From an uncultured Clostridia bacterium (lineage in GTDB: Bacteria; Bacillota; Clostridia; Oscillospirales; Oscillospiraceae): 16,450 bases of DNA. The DNA lies in contig CAMWTG010000026.1 of the NCBI GenBank assembly GCA_947177115.1, positions 1 to 16,450 of the forward strand, given 5' to 3'. Shown piece after piece: positions 7,144-14,241 of this stretch (its first letter is position 1; each line of letters begins with the position of its first letter). The translations under genes were made by a program, and so were the position numbers. The notes beneath the pieces are model-generated. The model was given only the letters and a program-made list of their open reading frames with translations, did not search any database and was not told where the DNA came from.

Positions 7144-9671
7144 CGGAAATGATCGTAACTTCCTCGGTTCTGATCCTGCTGCTGGCGGCTTTGCGGCGGG
7201 TGCTGCGGGGGCGGATAAGCCAGCAGGTGCAGTACGCCCTCTGGGTGCTGGCAGCGGCAAGACTGCTGAGCCCCGGGACGCTGTTTACCGTGCCGGTGAG
7301 CATAACGGGCGCCACCGAGGGACTGCAGGCATCTATTCACGAGGTATTTCCTGACCCGGATGATCTGCCGGAGCCGGCCACAAACGATATTTTGGACCAA
7401 CTCCCTTCCCCGTCTCCCGCCCAGCCGCCCCAGGCGGATCATCCGGATGCAGACGTGGCGGTCACCCGCCGGACGGTGCCCCCGGCGGTCGCCCAGCGGA
7501 TCTACAACTGGCCGGATATCATCTGGAAGACCGGCATGGCCGTCACCGGCGGGATCCTGGTCCTTTCCAACCTCGCCTTTTCCCTCCGCCTGCGGAAAAG
7601 CAGGGTGCGGCTGGACTTGCCTGCCGCGCCCTGGTCCGGAAAACTGGCGGTATATGAGGCGGACGGGCTTGCGTCCCCCTGCCTGTCCGGCCTGTTCCGG
7701 CCCGCCATCTATCTGAATGAGGCCGCCATGGACGCGGAGCATCCCCAGCACATCCTGGCCCACGAGTACGCCCACTACCGCCACGGGGACCATGTGTGGG
7801 CGGTGCTGCGGTGCGTATGTCTGGCGGTCCACTGGTACAATCCCCTGGTCTGGTGGGCCGCGGCGCTGAGCCGCCGGGACTGCGAGCTGGCCTGCGATGC
7901 CGCCGCCCTCAAACGGCTGGGGGAGGAAGAGCGCATCGACTACGGCCAGACCCTGCTGGGCATGGTGTCCAGGGGCCGCAGCCCCGCCGCCCTGCTCCGC
8001 GCCGCCACTACCATGACCGCCGGGAAGCGGGCCATGAAGGAGCGGATCGCCCTCATTATCAAGCAGCCCAGGATGCGGAAAACTACGCTGATTTCCGTGC
8101 TGCTGGCGGTGTGCCTCCTGGTTTCCTGCTCCTTTGGCGGGAGGGATGCCGGAACAAACAGAACGGACCCCTCCCAACTTCTGGAATTCCCCGGCCTCCA
8201 TTGGAACGACAGCGTGGAAACGGTGATCGAAGCCCTGGGCATTACCGAGGAGCAGATCCTGGAAAACGGCGTCCTCGCCGGTGAGGACGTCTGGTGCCTT
8301 GCAGCGGGAGATATACCCGGCTTCGGCGGAACGGCGGAAAAAGCCTACTTCAATTTTGAGCGGTATGAGGGCTCGGAATGGGGATTGTATTCCGTCCGCC
8401 TGGACTATCCCAACGATGCGGACTTCGGCGCGGTCCGGGAGGAGATGGCCCGGCAATACGGCCCCGGCAGCGAGAGCAGCGCGGATTCCTATAGCTTTAC
8501 CAGCGGCGGCGCACTTCAGATCACCCAGCCCGCGCAGTCCGATTTTCAGCAGCAGCTGATGCTGGGTATTTATGGCCAGGAAATGATGGACCGGCGTTCG
8601 GAGATCCGGGGACGACCGGGGTCCCACAGCTGGCATTGGTCCCTGGAAAGCGCCGCGCTGCCGGAAGAATTTTTGCTGCGCGCACCGGGCTGGCTTGCGG
8701 AAAATTCGTATACCCCCGTTCCCCTGGAGACGGCGCAGGAATATTTCCGGCTCGAGCCCATGGTGCGGGTATTTTGGACAGATGCCGCCCCCTTGAACTG
8801 GAGCAGGCTCAGCACGACCCTCAACCAGGTCTGTCTGGACGCTTCATCTTACGTTTACTTCCTGCAGCGCATTACCGCAGAGGGCCCCGCCGCCGCAGAC
8901 CCGGCCCGGGATTCCCTGACGGACAATGCCCGGTCTATCGTAGAGCAGATCCAAAGCGGCGCGGATGTGAGCGAGTGGCTTCCGCTGATGAATTATATGG
9001 ATTGGGGCGTGCTGGCTCAGGCGGCGGTGGAGGCTGGGATGGATGAGGGCGATGGGTCTATGGCGGTGACAGAGTACATCATGGGCGCGATAGATCGGTA
9101 CATCGAGCAGCAGGGGCCATCCATGACCCAGGCAGAATACCTTTACCTTCTTTCCGCCACTGCGGGACTGGATGGGGCTCCGGCGGAGGGATACGCCTAC
9201 ACGATTTATCGAATGTATGCTATGAATCCCAGCCAGTTTGCCTATGTGGTGCTGGAGATGCTGCCAGAGACGCAGCGGAATGAGGCGCTGTATCTGTTCT
9301 GCTTTGAGTGGGACTACCACCGGATCAGCGACAGCCCGGAGCCCCCTACCCGGGAGGAGGCTATCGCCCAGCTGGAGGCCGATCTGGAGGCAGGCATCAG
9401 CGCGAGCCCTAGCGAGGAAATTTTGTACAGTCCGGGTTCCACCTTCCAGTTCCATCTGGTGAACGGTTCCGGAATTTATGCGCTGACATATATCTCCTCC
9501 GATACCGGCGTGGCAGAGGTGGACGAAAACGGCGTCGTCACCGCCGTTGGACCGGGCGAAGCGGTCATCACCATGCACTACGAGGGCGCGGGCGGGTCGC
9601 TGGACTTCAACTGCCGGGTGGTATGCCAGTGGGAAAATACGGATACGCCAGAGCCCGCCGGCAACGGGTAA
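7140..9671 (+). CDS. BlaR1/MecR1-like M56 metalloprotease with a large unrecognised ectodomain and Big_2-like C-terminus
   Basis: The product is 843 residues, much longer than BlaR1. Seen: membrane segments at about 5-19, 31-55 and 130-150, then the M56 protease with H208-E-Y-A-H212 and E249 in CELACD as the probable third zinc ligand. A last membrane segment at about 313-330 ends in LVSC, a lipobox-like motif. From 332 on the chain should face outside: a mixed segment to about 560 (FPGLHWNDSVETVIEALGI), a helical region at about 590-735, and a Big_2-like Ig module at about 750-832 (SSDTGVAEVDENGVVTAVG). There is no penicillin-binding domain and no active-site SxxK that I can find. By family logic, ectodomain sensing triggers the protease and removes BlaI. 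The ligand is unknown and is unlikely to be a beta-lactam bound by acylation. It overlaps blaI by four bases, so the two are cotranscribed. Confidence 0.9.
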   Translation: MTEMIVTSSVLILLLAALRRVLRGRISQQVQYALWVLAAARLLSPGTLFTVPVSITGATEGLQASIHEVFPDPDDLPEPATNDILDQLPSPSPAQPPQADHPDADVAVTRRTVPPAVAQRIYNWPDIIWKTGMAVTGGILVLSNLAFSLRLRKSRVRLDLPAAPWSGKLAVYEADGLASPCLSGLFRPAIYLNEAAMDAEHPQHILAHEYAHYRHGDHVWAVLRCVCLAVHWYNPLVWWAAALSRRDCELACDAAALKRLGEEERIDYGQTLLGMVSRGRSPAALLRAATTMTAGKRAMKERIALIIKQPRMRKTTLISVLLAVCLLVSCSFGGRDAGTNRTDPSQLLEFPGLHWNDSVETVIEALGITEEQILENGVLAGEDVWCLAAGDIPGFGGTAEKAYFNFERYEGSEWGLYSVRLDYPNDADFGAVREEMARQYGPGSESSADSYSFTSGGALQITQPAQSDFQQQLMLGIYGQEMMDRRSEIRGRPGSHSWHWSLESAALPEEFLLRAPGWLAENSYTPVPLETAQEYFRLEPMVRVFWTDAAPLNWSRLSTTLNQVCLDASSYVYFLQRITAEGPAAADPARDSLTDNARSIVEQIQSGADVSEWLPLMNYMDWGVLAQAAVEAGMDEGDGSMAVTEYIMGAIDRYIEQQGPSMTQAEYLYLLSATAGLDGAPAEGYAYTIYRMYAMNPSQFAYVVLEMLPETQRNEALYLFCFEWDYHRISDSPEPPTREEAIAQLEADLEAGISASPSEEILYSPGSTFQFHLVNGSGIYALTYISSDTGVAEVDENGVVTAVGPGEAVITMHYEGAGGSLDFNCRVVCQWENTDTPEPAGNG

Positions 9672-9691
9672 CGGGGCGGCAGAACACCTGC

Positions 9692-9749
9692 CCGCCAAGC
9701 CAAAAGCGCCCCCGCCTCAGGTGAGGCGGGGGCGTTCCCTGTCTGGCGG
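9692..9749 (+). terminator. Strong hairpin after the M56 gene, probable terminator
   Basis: CGCCCCCGCCTCA (9707-9719) and TGAGGCGGGGGCG (9722-9734) form a perfect 13-bp stem around GG, with an outer CCGCCA/TGGCGG pair (9692-9697, 9744-9749). The plus strand has only TT after the inner stem, with a T-rich stretch from 9755. The minus strand has TTTT. It sits just after the M56 stop and before the serC promoter, so a terminator is the best reading despite the weak U-tract. Confidence 0.6.
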
Positions 9750-9813
9750 AAACACTTTCTTTTTGATGTCCTAAAAATCTGTTAGGCTTGCTGAAATATT
9801 TTTGTTTTCCCTG

Positions 9814-9842
9814 TTGATTATTTTCCGGACCTGTATTATACT
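9814..9842 (+). promoter_or_regulatory. Sigma-70 type promoter of serC
   Basis: TTGATT (9814-9819) and TATACT (9837-9842) are spaced by 17 bases, with transcription expected near 9849. The leader of about 50 bases contains a six-bp hairpin, GAGAGC/GCTCTC (9856-9870), just ahead of the GAGGAGG ribosome site. It is too short for a T-box or a known serine or amino-acid riboswitch. Confidence 0.72.
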
Positions 9843-9897
9843 GGAGGCAGATGGAGAGAGCAGCGCTCTCACTGGAAATACGAGGAGGACGAAAAAC

Positions 9898-10992
9898 ATG
9901 AAATACAACCGCACGTATAACTTTTCCGCCGGTCCCGCAACCATGCCCGAGCCTGTTCTGGAGGAGATCCGGGACGAGATGATGAACTACCGGGGCTCCG
10001 GTATGTGCGTCATGGAGATGAGTCACCGCTCCCCGGTGTATCAGCAGATCATCGATGAGGCGGAGCAGGACCTGCGGGACCTGATGGGCATCCCCGACAA
10101 CTACAAGGTGCTGTTCATCCAGGGCGGCGCGACCCTGCAGTTTGCCATGATCCCCATGAATCTGATGAAGAACGGCGTGGCCTGCTATGTGGAGACCGGC
10201 GCGTGGTCCAAGAAGGCGATCGCCGAGGCCAAGAAGTACGGCGATGTGCATGTGGTAGCCTCCAGCAAGGACAGAAATTACTGCTACGTGCCTGATTGCA
10301 GCGATCTGGACATTCCGGAGAATACCGACTATGTGTACATCTGCGAGAATGAGACCATTCACGGCGTGACCTGGGATAAGCTGCCCAACACCAAGGGCCA
10401 TGTGCTGGTCAGCGACCAGAGCTCCATGTTCCTGTCCAAGCCCTGCAACGTGTCCGATTACGGCCTGATCTATGCCGGCGTGCAGAAGAACGTGGGCCCC
10501 GCCGGCATGGTGGTGGTCATCATCCGCGAGGACCTGATCCGGGACGATGCGGAGCTGGATCCCAAGACGCCGCTGTATATGAGCTACAAGACCCACGCTG
10601 ATAACGGGTCCATGTATAACACGCCGAACTGCTGGGCGATCTACTGCTGCGGCAAGGTGTTCAAGTATTTGAAGAGCATCGGCGGGCTGGAGGCCATGGA
10701 GAAGATGAACATCGACAAGGCCAAGGTCATGTACGACTTCCTGGACTCCTCCAAGATGTTCAAGGGCACCGTTGACAAGGAGTTCCGCTCCCTGATGAAC
10801 ATCCCCTTCGTCACCGGCGACAAGGAGCTGGACGCCAAGGTAGTGGCCGCGACCAAGGCCGCCGGGTATGACAACCTGAAGGGGCACAAGAGCGTGGGCG
10901 GCCTGCGGGCCAGCACCTACAACGCCATGCCCAAGGAAGGCGTGGAGGCGCTGGTGGAGTTCCTGAAGAAGTTCGAGGCGGAGAACGGCTGA
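9898..10992 (+). CDS. serC: Phosphoserine aminotransferase
   Basis: The product is 364 residues, normal for SerC. It is a PLP enzyme that transfers the amino group of glutamate to 3-phosphohydroxypyruvate, the second step of serine synthesis, in the cytoplasm. Seen: NFSAGPATMPEPVLEE at the N-terminus, SHRSPVYQQI around residue 43, GGATLQFAMIPMNL at about 77-90, D173 in SDQSS and the PLP lysine K197 in AGVQKNVGPAG. All are family hallmarks. The ATG at 9898 has GAGGAGGAC upstream. An in-frame ATG 32 codons earlier overlaps the promoter and is rejected. serA follows in the same direction after 457 bases, and together they supply phosphoserine. serB is not in the window. Confidence 0.97.
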   Translation: MKYNRTYNFSAGPATMPEPVLEEIRDEMMNYRGSGMCVMEMSHRSPVYQQIIDEAEQDLRDLMGIPDNYKVLFIQGGATLQFAMIPMNLMKNGVACYVETGAWSKKAIAEAKKYGDVHVVASSKDRNYCYVPDCSDLDIPENTDYVYICENETIHGVTWDKLPNTKGHVLVSDQSSMFLSKPCNVSDYGLIYAGVQKNVGPAGMVVVIIREDLIRDDAELDPKTPLYMSYKTHADNGSMYNTPNCWAIYCCGKVFKYLKSIGGLEAMEKMNIDKAKVMYDFLDSSKMFKGTVDKEFRSLMNIPFVTGDKELDAKVVAATKAAGYDNLKGHKSVGGLRASTYNAMPKEGVEALVEFLKKFEAENG

Positions 10993-11016
10993 TATTTGTG
11001 ATAGCGCCTCCGTGCA

Positions 11017-11241
11017 GGCCGATGGGGACATCGGCCCCTACGGGGTGCGGTACGGATAGTGCGCGGGTAACCGGGAAATAGCGGGCGAGCATCTCGCCCC
11101 TACACGGATCGTGGGCAGACGAGACAGGCATCAATAACCACCCCGGGAGATCCCGCGCGTGTAACGGTAGGGACCAGGCCGACATCCTGAAATAGACGCA
11201 GGGCAGGCGAAACCGCACCGGAAGTCCGGTTTAGACCGGAC
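11017..11241. repeat. Cluster of short hairpin repeats downstream of serC
   Basis: Two similar units sit in the same orientation: GGCCGATG-GGGA-CATCGGCC (11017-11036) and GGGCGAG-CAT-CTCGCCC (11083-11099), both followed by C-CTAC. A third perfect hairpin, GTCCGGT-TTAG-ACCGGAC, is at 11224-11241. The first two have the look of the short REP-like palindromes scattered between genes in Oscillospiraceae, from memory and not from a search. No reading frame of note and no clear promoter lies in this 10993-11449 gap. One hairpin may serve as a serC 3' end, but none has a T-tract. Confidence 0.65.
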
Positions 11242-11293
11242 AGACTACAGGATCAGCGCAAAAAACAATTACCCCTCGTAATAATAAGGGATT

Positions 11294-11418
11294 CTTAAAC
11301 CGCAGGTTTAAGAGCGTTTTTGCTTACTTTTGCCGCGGGGCAAAAGTAAGCCGCCGTCCGGGCGCGGGAGCCCGGGCTGCCGCACAGAAGGCATTTGCCT
11401 CGCGCCCGCAGGGCGCGA
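11294..11418. repeat. Second copy of the livJ-associated repeat plus further hairpins before serA
   Basis: In order: CTTAAACC-GCA-GGTTTAAG (11294-11312), a 13-bp stem GCTTACTTTTGCC/GGCAAAAGTAAGC (11322-11334, 11339-11351), CCGGGC/GCCCGG (11358-11375) and TCGCGCCC-GCA-GGGCGCGA (11400-11418). AAACCGCAG, TAAGAGCG and the 15-base core TTTTTGCTTACTTTT (11317-11331) match the element after livJ. The stem arms differ between the two copies yet remain complementary, which suggests the folded form is maintained. The last hairpin lies about 12 bases before the serA ribosome site GAGGAG. Confidence 0.7.
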
Positions 11419-11449
11419 AAGAAAAATAAATGAGGAGAACGATACTGCT

Positions 11450-12361
11450 ATGAAAATCTTAGTCACCGATGGAATGGACAAAACCGCCCTGGAGCAGCTG
11501 AAAAAGAACGGCCACGAAGTGGTAGAGCAGTTCTACGCCCCCGAGGAGCTGGGCGCAGCCCTGAAAGACTTTGACGCGGTGGTGGTGCGCAGCGCCACGA
11601 AGGTCCGCGCCAACCATATCGATGCGGCAAAGGGCGGAAAGCTGAAGCTGGTGATCCGCGGCGGCGTAGGCGTGGACAACATCGATGTGAAGTACGCCGA
11701 GGAAAACGGGATCACGGTGAAGAATACGCCGAGAGCCTCCTCCAACTCCGTGGCGGAGCTGGCTATGGGCCACATGTTCTCCTGCGCCCGGTTCCTCTCC
11801 ATTGCCGGTCACACCATGCGGGAAGGCAAATGGGAAAAGAAGGCCTACGGCAAGGGCTTCGAGCTGGGCGGCAAGACTTTGGGCATTATCGGTTTTGGGC
11901 GCATCGGCCAGGCGCTGGGCCGTATGGCCAAGGGCATCGGCATGGAGGTCATCGCGCAGGATATCTTCCATGTTCCCGGCATCGAGGAGCAGATCGGCAT
12001 GAAGTACGTGGAGCTGGACGAACTGCTGGAGCGCTCCGACTTCATCTCCCTGCACACTCCCTCCCTTAACGGCGTGAAGCTGATCTGCAAGGAGAACATC
12101 GACAAGATGAAGGACGGCGTGGTGTTCATCAACACCTCCCGTGGCGACAATGTCAACGAGGACGATCTGCTGGAGGCGCTGAACTCCGGCAAGGTCCGCG
12201 CCGCCGGATTGGATGTCTACGCGGACGAGCCCGCCACCAACGCTGCGCTGTACTCCCACCCCAACGTCTCCTGCACGCCCCACATCGGCGCGGCCACCAA
12301 GGAGGCCCAGCAGAGGATCGGCATGGAGATCGTGGACATTATCGAGAATTTCGGCAAGTAA
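11450..12361 (+). CDS. serA: D-3-phosphoglycerate dehydrogenase, short form without ACT domain
   Basis: The product is 303 residues. It oxidises 3-phosphoglycerate to 3-phosphohydroxypyruvate with NAD, the first step of serine synthesis, in the cytoplasm. Seen: RGGVGVDNID at about 70-79, the Rossmann motif GFGRIG at 148-153, and the catalytic set R231 (TSRGD), E260 and H278 (PHIGAATKEA). The chain ends just after the second lobe of the catalytic domain, so the regulatory ACT and intervening domains of long SerA are missing and classical serine feedback through ACT is not expected. Substrate assignment rests on the serC neighbour and the sequence; other 2-hydroxyacid dehydrogenases share the fold. 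The ATG at 11450 follows GAGGAG. A longer in-frame start would read through the repeat and is rejected. Confidence 0.93.
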   Translation: MKILVTDGMDKTALEQLKKNGHEVVEQFYAPEELGAALKDFDAVVVRSATKVRANHIDAAKGGKLKLVIRGGVGVDNIDVKYAEENGITVKNTPRASSNSVAELAMGHMFSCARFLSIAGHTMREGKWEKKAYGKGFELGGKTLGIIGFGRIGQALGRMAKGIGMEVIAQDIFHVPGIEEQIGMKYVELDELLERSDFISLHTPSLNGVKLICKENIDKMKDGVVFINTSRGDNVNEDDLLEALNSGKVRAAGLDVYADEPATNAALYSHPNVSCTPHIGAATKEAQQRIGMEIVDIIENFGK

Positions 12362-12375
12362 TACTTTTTATCCGT

Positions 12376-12407
12376 CCTGCGGCGGGAGCATCTGCTCCCG
12401 CCGCAGG
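12376..12407. repeat. Perfect 15-bp hairpin just after serA
   Basis: CCTGCGGCGGGAGCA (12376-12390) and TGCTCCCGCCGCAGG (12393-12407) are exact reverse complements with a two-base spacer. No T-tract follows on either strand. It begins 14 bases past the serA stop and is followed by a second, typical terminator, so it may protect the 3' end of the message or be another intergenic palindrome. Confidence 0.7.
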
Positions 12408-12411
12408 GCAC

Positions 12412-12463
12412 AAAAGGGCCGGTGCGGGTATTTTCCGCGCCGGCCCGGTTTCCTATTTTTTTG
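12412..12463. terminator. Bidirectional terminator between serA and the XRE gene
   Basis: GGGCCGGTGCGG (12416-12427) pairs with CCGCGCCGGCCC (12435-12446) with one G-T wobble. On the plus strand it is followed by TTTCC and then a run of seven T (12449-12462). On the minus strand it is followed by TTTT (12415-12412). It can therefore end serA and the convergent XRE transcript. The 12464-12562 stretch holds nothing else that I recognise. Confidence 0.85.
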
Positions 12464-12562
12464 AAAAAGCATCAAAAAGAACTTTAACCTCGGGACTAAA
12501 ATGACGGCTATTCCCGGATCTCTGCCCGGTAACGATGCCGCGCTTTTTATCAGGGAATCGCA

Positions 12563-13357
12563 TCACTCACGCATTTGCCGCGCCGCAAACGCATACGCGC
12601 CCGCAAGGCACACCAGATCCAGAAACAGCGTGCCGCCCGTCACAAGGACCGCCGTCTCCAGATGCCGCCCCACCATCGCATTGATGCTGACATGCAGCAG
12701 CACGCCCAACAGCATGATCAGCGTTACGGCAATCTCCTTCCTCTCCCAATGGCGCCGGACGGCCCAGTAGGCCGCCCACGTATAGGCGATGGAAACGACC
12801 GTGATGCCAAGGTGCCACGCTCTTTGGGCCCCCAGGCTCCAGAGCAGCGGATAGACGAACACCGATGCGATGATCAATGCGTTGCGCACCGGCCGCTCCG
12901 TGCGCAGCAGCGGATAGCACACCGCCCAGCCGAAGGCGATGCACCGGATCGCCAGCATCGCAGCCCACAAGCTGCCGCGAGCCAGCCCTACGATCACCAG
13001 CACCAGCGCCGCGATGAGGCACCCGGCGGTCAGGGCAATAAAGATCCAGAGTTTCCACCGTTGGTTCCGCTCCCGGGCGGTCTCGGCGTAGGCCACCGTA
13101 TCCACCACCACGTCCTGCACCTCCGGGGGCACGGCGGGGAGCTGCGCGTCCCGCTCCCCCGCCAGCAGTTCGGTGACGCTGACCTCCAGCGCCGCCGCCA
13201 GCTCCCGCAGGATGGTGATGTCCGGATAGCTGACGGAACGCTCCCATTTGCTGACGGCTTTGTCGGTGACCCCCAGCCTGTCCGCCAGCTGCTGCTGGGT
13301 CAGGCAGAGCGCCAACCGCCGGTCCCGGATGAACTGGCCGATTTTGTTTTCTTCCAT
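12563..13357 (-). CDS. XRE-family regulator fused to a six-segment membrane domain
   Basis: The product is 264 residues. Seen: an N-terminal helix-turn-helix of the Cro/CI type at about 5-65 (IGQFIRDRRLALCLTQQQLA, then GVTDKAVSKWERSVSYPD), a polar linker to about 100, and six hydrophobic segments at about 102-126, 131-151, 159-176, 182-200, 208-230 and 238-258. The DNA-binding part should be cytoplasmic and tethered to the membrane. The architecture is known in Firmicutes, often with unknown signals. AAGGAGGG precedes the ATG. It starts 62 bases after trmD ends and has its own promoter overlapping a perfect dyad that may be its operator. A link with translation genes is only positional. The membrane domain is not one I can name. 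Confidence 0.85.
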   Translation of the reverse strand: MEENKIGQFIRDRRLALCLTQQQLADRLGVTDKAVSKWERSVSYPDITILRELAAALEVSVTELLAGERDAQLPAVPPEVQDVVVDTVAYAETARERNQRWKLWIFIALTAGCLIAALVLVIVGLARGSLWAAMLAIRCIAFGWAVCYPLLRTERPVRNALIIASVFVYPLLWSLGAQRAWHLGITVVSIAYTWAAYWAVRRHWERKEIAVTLIMLLGVLLHVSINAMVGRHLETAVLVTGGTLFLDLVCLAGAYAFAARQMRE

Positions 13358-13386
13358 GTCCGTGCCCTCCTTGCGTTGATAGGGCT

Positions 13387-13433
13387 ATTGTAGGCCTGTT
13401 TCCCCCGGAAAATCAACCGCTAATCGGTTGATT
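13387..13433 (-). promoter_or_regulatory. Promoter of the XRE gene within a perfect dyad (possible operator or trmD 3' hairpin)
   Basis: AATCAACCG (13411-13419) and CGGTTGATT (13425-13433) form a perfect nine-bp dyad with a five-base spacer that contains part of the trmD stop codon. On the minus strand the second arm supplies TTGATT (13416-13411) as a -35, with TACAAT (13392-13387) 18 bases downstream as the -10. The dyad may be an autoregulatory operator, a weak terminator (TTTT follows on the minus strand), or both. Confidence 0.6.
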
Positions 13434-14241
13434 CGCCGGGTAAACCGCTGGTTGAGGGATGCTCGGGCGGCTGCGTGTCCGCCTTTTTCTCCTCCCGCAG
13501 CTCCTCGTACACCTCCGCCAGCAGCCGCCGGTCCTGTTTGCTGCCCCGGAAGTCCTCCTCACGGAACATGTCCGGCCTTCTCCGCAGGGTGCGGAGCATG
13601 GACTGCCGTTTCCGCCAGAGGGCCACGTTGGCGTGGTGCCCGCTGAGCAGGACATCCGGCACCCTTCTGCCGTGCCACTCCTCCGGACGGCTGTACTGGG
13701 GATACTCCAGCAGGCCGTTCCAGTGGCTCTCCTCCTCATAGCAGGACGCCTCCGGCAGCACCCCGGGCACCATCCGGCACACCGCGTCCGCCACCGCCAT
13801 GGCGGGGATTTCCCCGCCGGTGAGGACGAAGTCCCCCATGGAGATCTCCTCGTCCACGCATTCCTCGATAAACCGTTCGTCAATACCCTCGTAGTGTCCG
13901 CAGACCAGGATCAGATGGTCGTAGTCCGCCAGCAGCTGCCGGGCCTTGGCCTGACAGAAGGTGGTCCCGCAGGGGGACAGATAGATGGTCCGGGTCCGCC
14001 CCGTGCCGAAATTGGCCCGGATGTAGGCCCAGCAGCGGTACAGGGGGTCCGCCTGCATGACCGCCCCCCGGCCGCCGCCGTAGGGGTAGTCGTCCACCTG
14101 TTTCTGCTTGTTGACGGTGAAGTCCCGGATCTGGTGAGCCCTGATGCGGATGAAGCCCCGCTCCTGGGCCCGGCCCAGAATGGACTCGTTCATCATGTCC
14201 CCCACCGTCTCGGGGAACAGGGTCATGATATCAATTCTCAT
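13420..14241 (-). CDS. trmD: tRNA (guanine-N1-)-methyltransferase TrmD
   Basis: The product is 273 residues. It methylates G37 at N1 next to the anticodon in tRNAs reading CNN-type codons, using S-adenosylmethionine, and so prevents +1 frameshifting. Seen: the N-terminal MRIDIMTLFPETVGDMMNES, DDYPYGGGRGAVMQADPL at about 50-67, the knotted SAM site with LVCGHYEGIDER at about 112-123, and ISMGDFVLTGGEIPAMA at about 132-148, all family hallmarks. The last 25 or so residues are a polar tail (ADTQPPEHPSTSGLPGES) beyond the usual end. It overlaps rimM by 11 bases with GGAGGGG as the ribosome site, so translation is coupled. The usual downstream rplS is absent; an XRE gene follows instead. Confidence 0.97.
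   Translation of the reverse strand: MRIDIMTLFPETVGDMMNESILGRAQERGFIRIRAHQIRDFTVNKQKQVDDYPYGGGRGAVMQADPLYRCWAYIRANFGTGRTRTIYLSPCGTTFCQAKARQLLADYDHLILVCGHYEGIDERFIEECVDEEISMGDFVLTGGEIPAMAVADAVCRMVPGVLPEASCYEEESHWNGLLEYPQYSRPEEWHGRRVPDVLLSGHHANVALWRKRQSMLRTLRRRPDMFREEDFRGSKQDRRLLAEVYEELREEKKADTQPPEHPSTSGLPGESTD

Noticed and set aside
6933..8636. 567-residue minus-strand frame opposite blaI and the M56 gene
   Set aside because: Proline/histidine/glycine-rich translation with no domain, antisense to a gene with intact HExxH and overlapping start, so a shadow.
7140..9671. Reading the blaI-M56 pair as a beta-lactam resistance module
   Set aside because: No beta-lactamase or penicillin-binding gene is adjacent and the sensor domain has no SxxK-type active site; only the BlaI and M56 parts match.
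9843..9897. Riboswitch or T-box ahead of serC
   Set aside because: The leader is only about 50 bases with one six-bp hairpin and no T-box or aptamer features.
9607..11031. 474-residue minus-strand frame opposite serC
   Set aside because: serC has every family motif and a promoter; the opposite frame has no recognisable protein features.
11017..11418. CRISPR array between serC and serA
   Set aside because: The hairpins differ from each other in sequence and spacing; there are no identical direct repeats with unique spacers and no cas genes.
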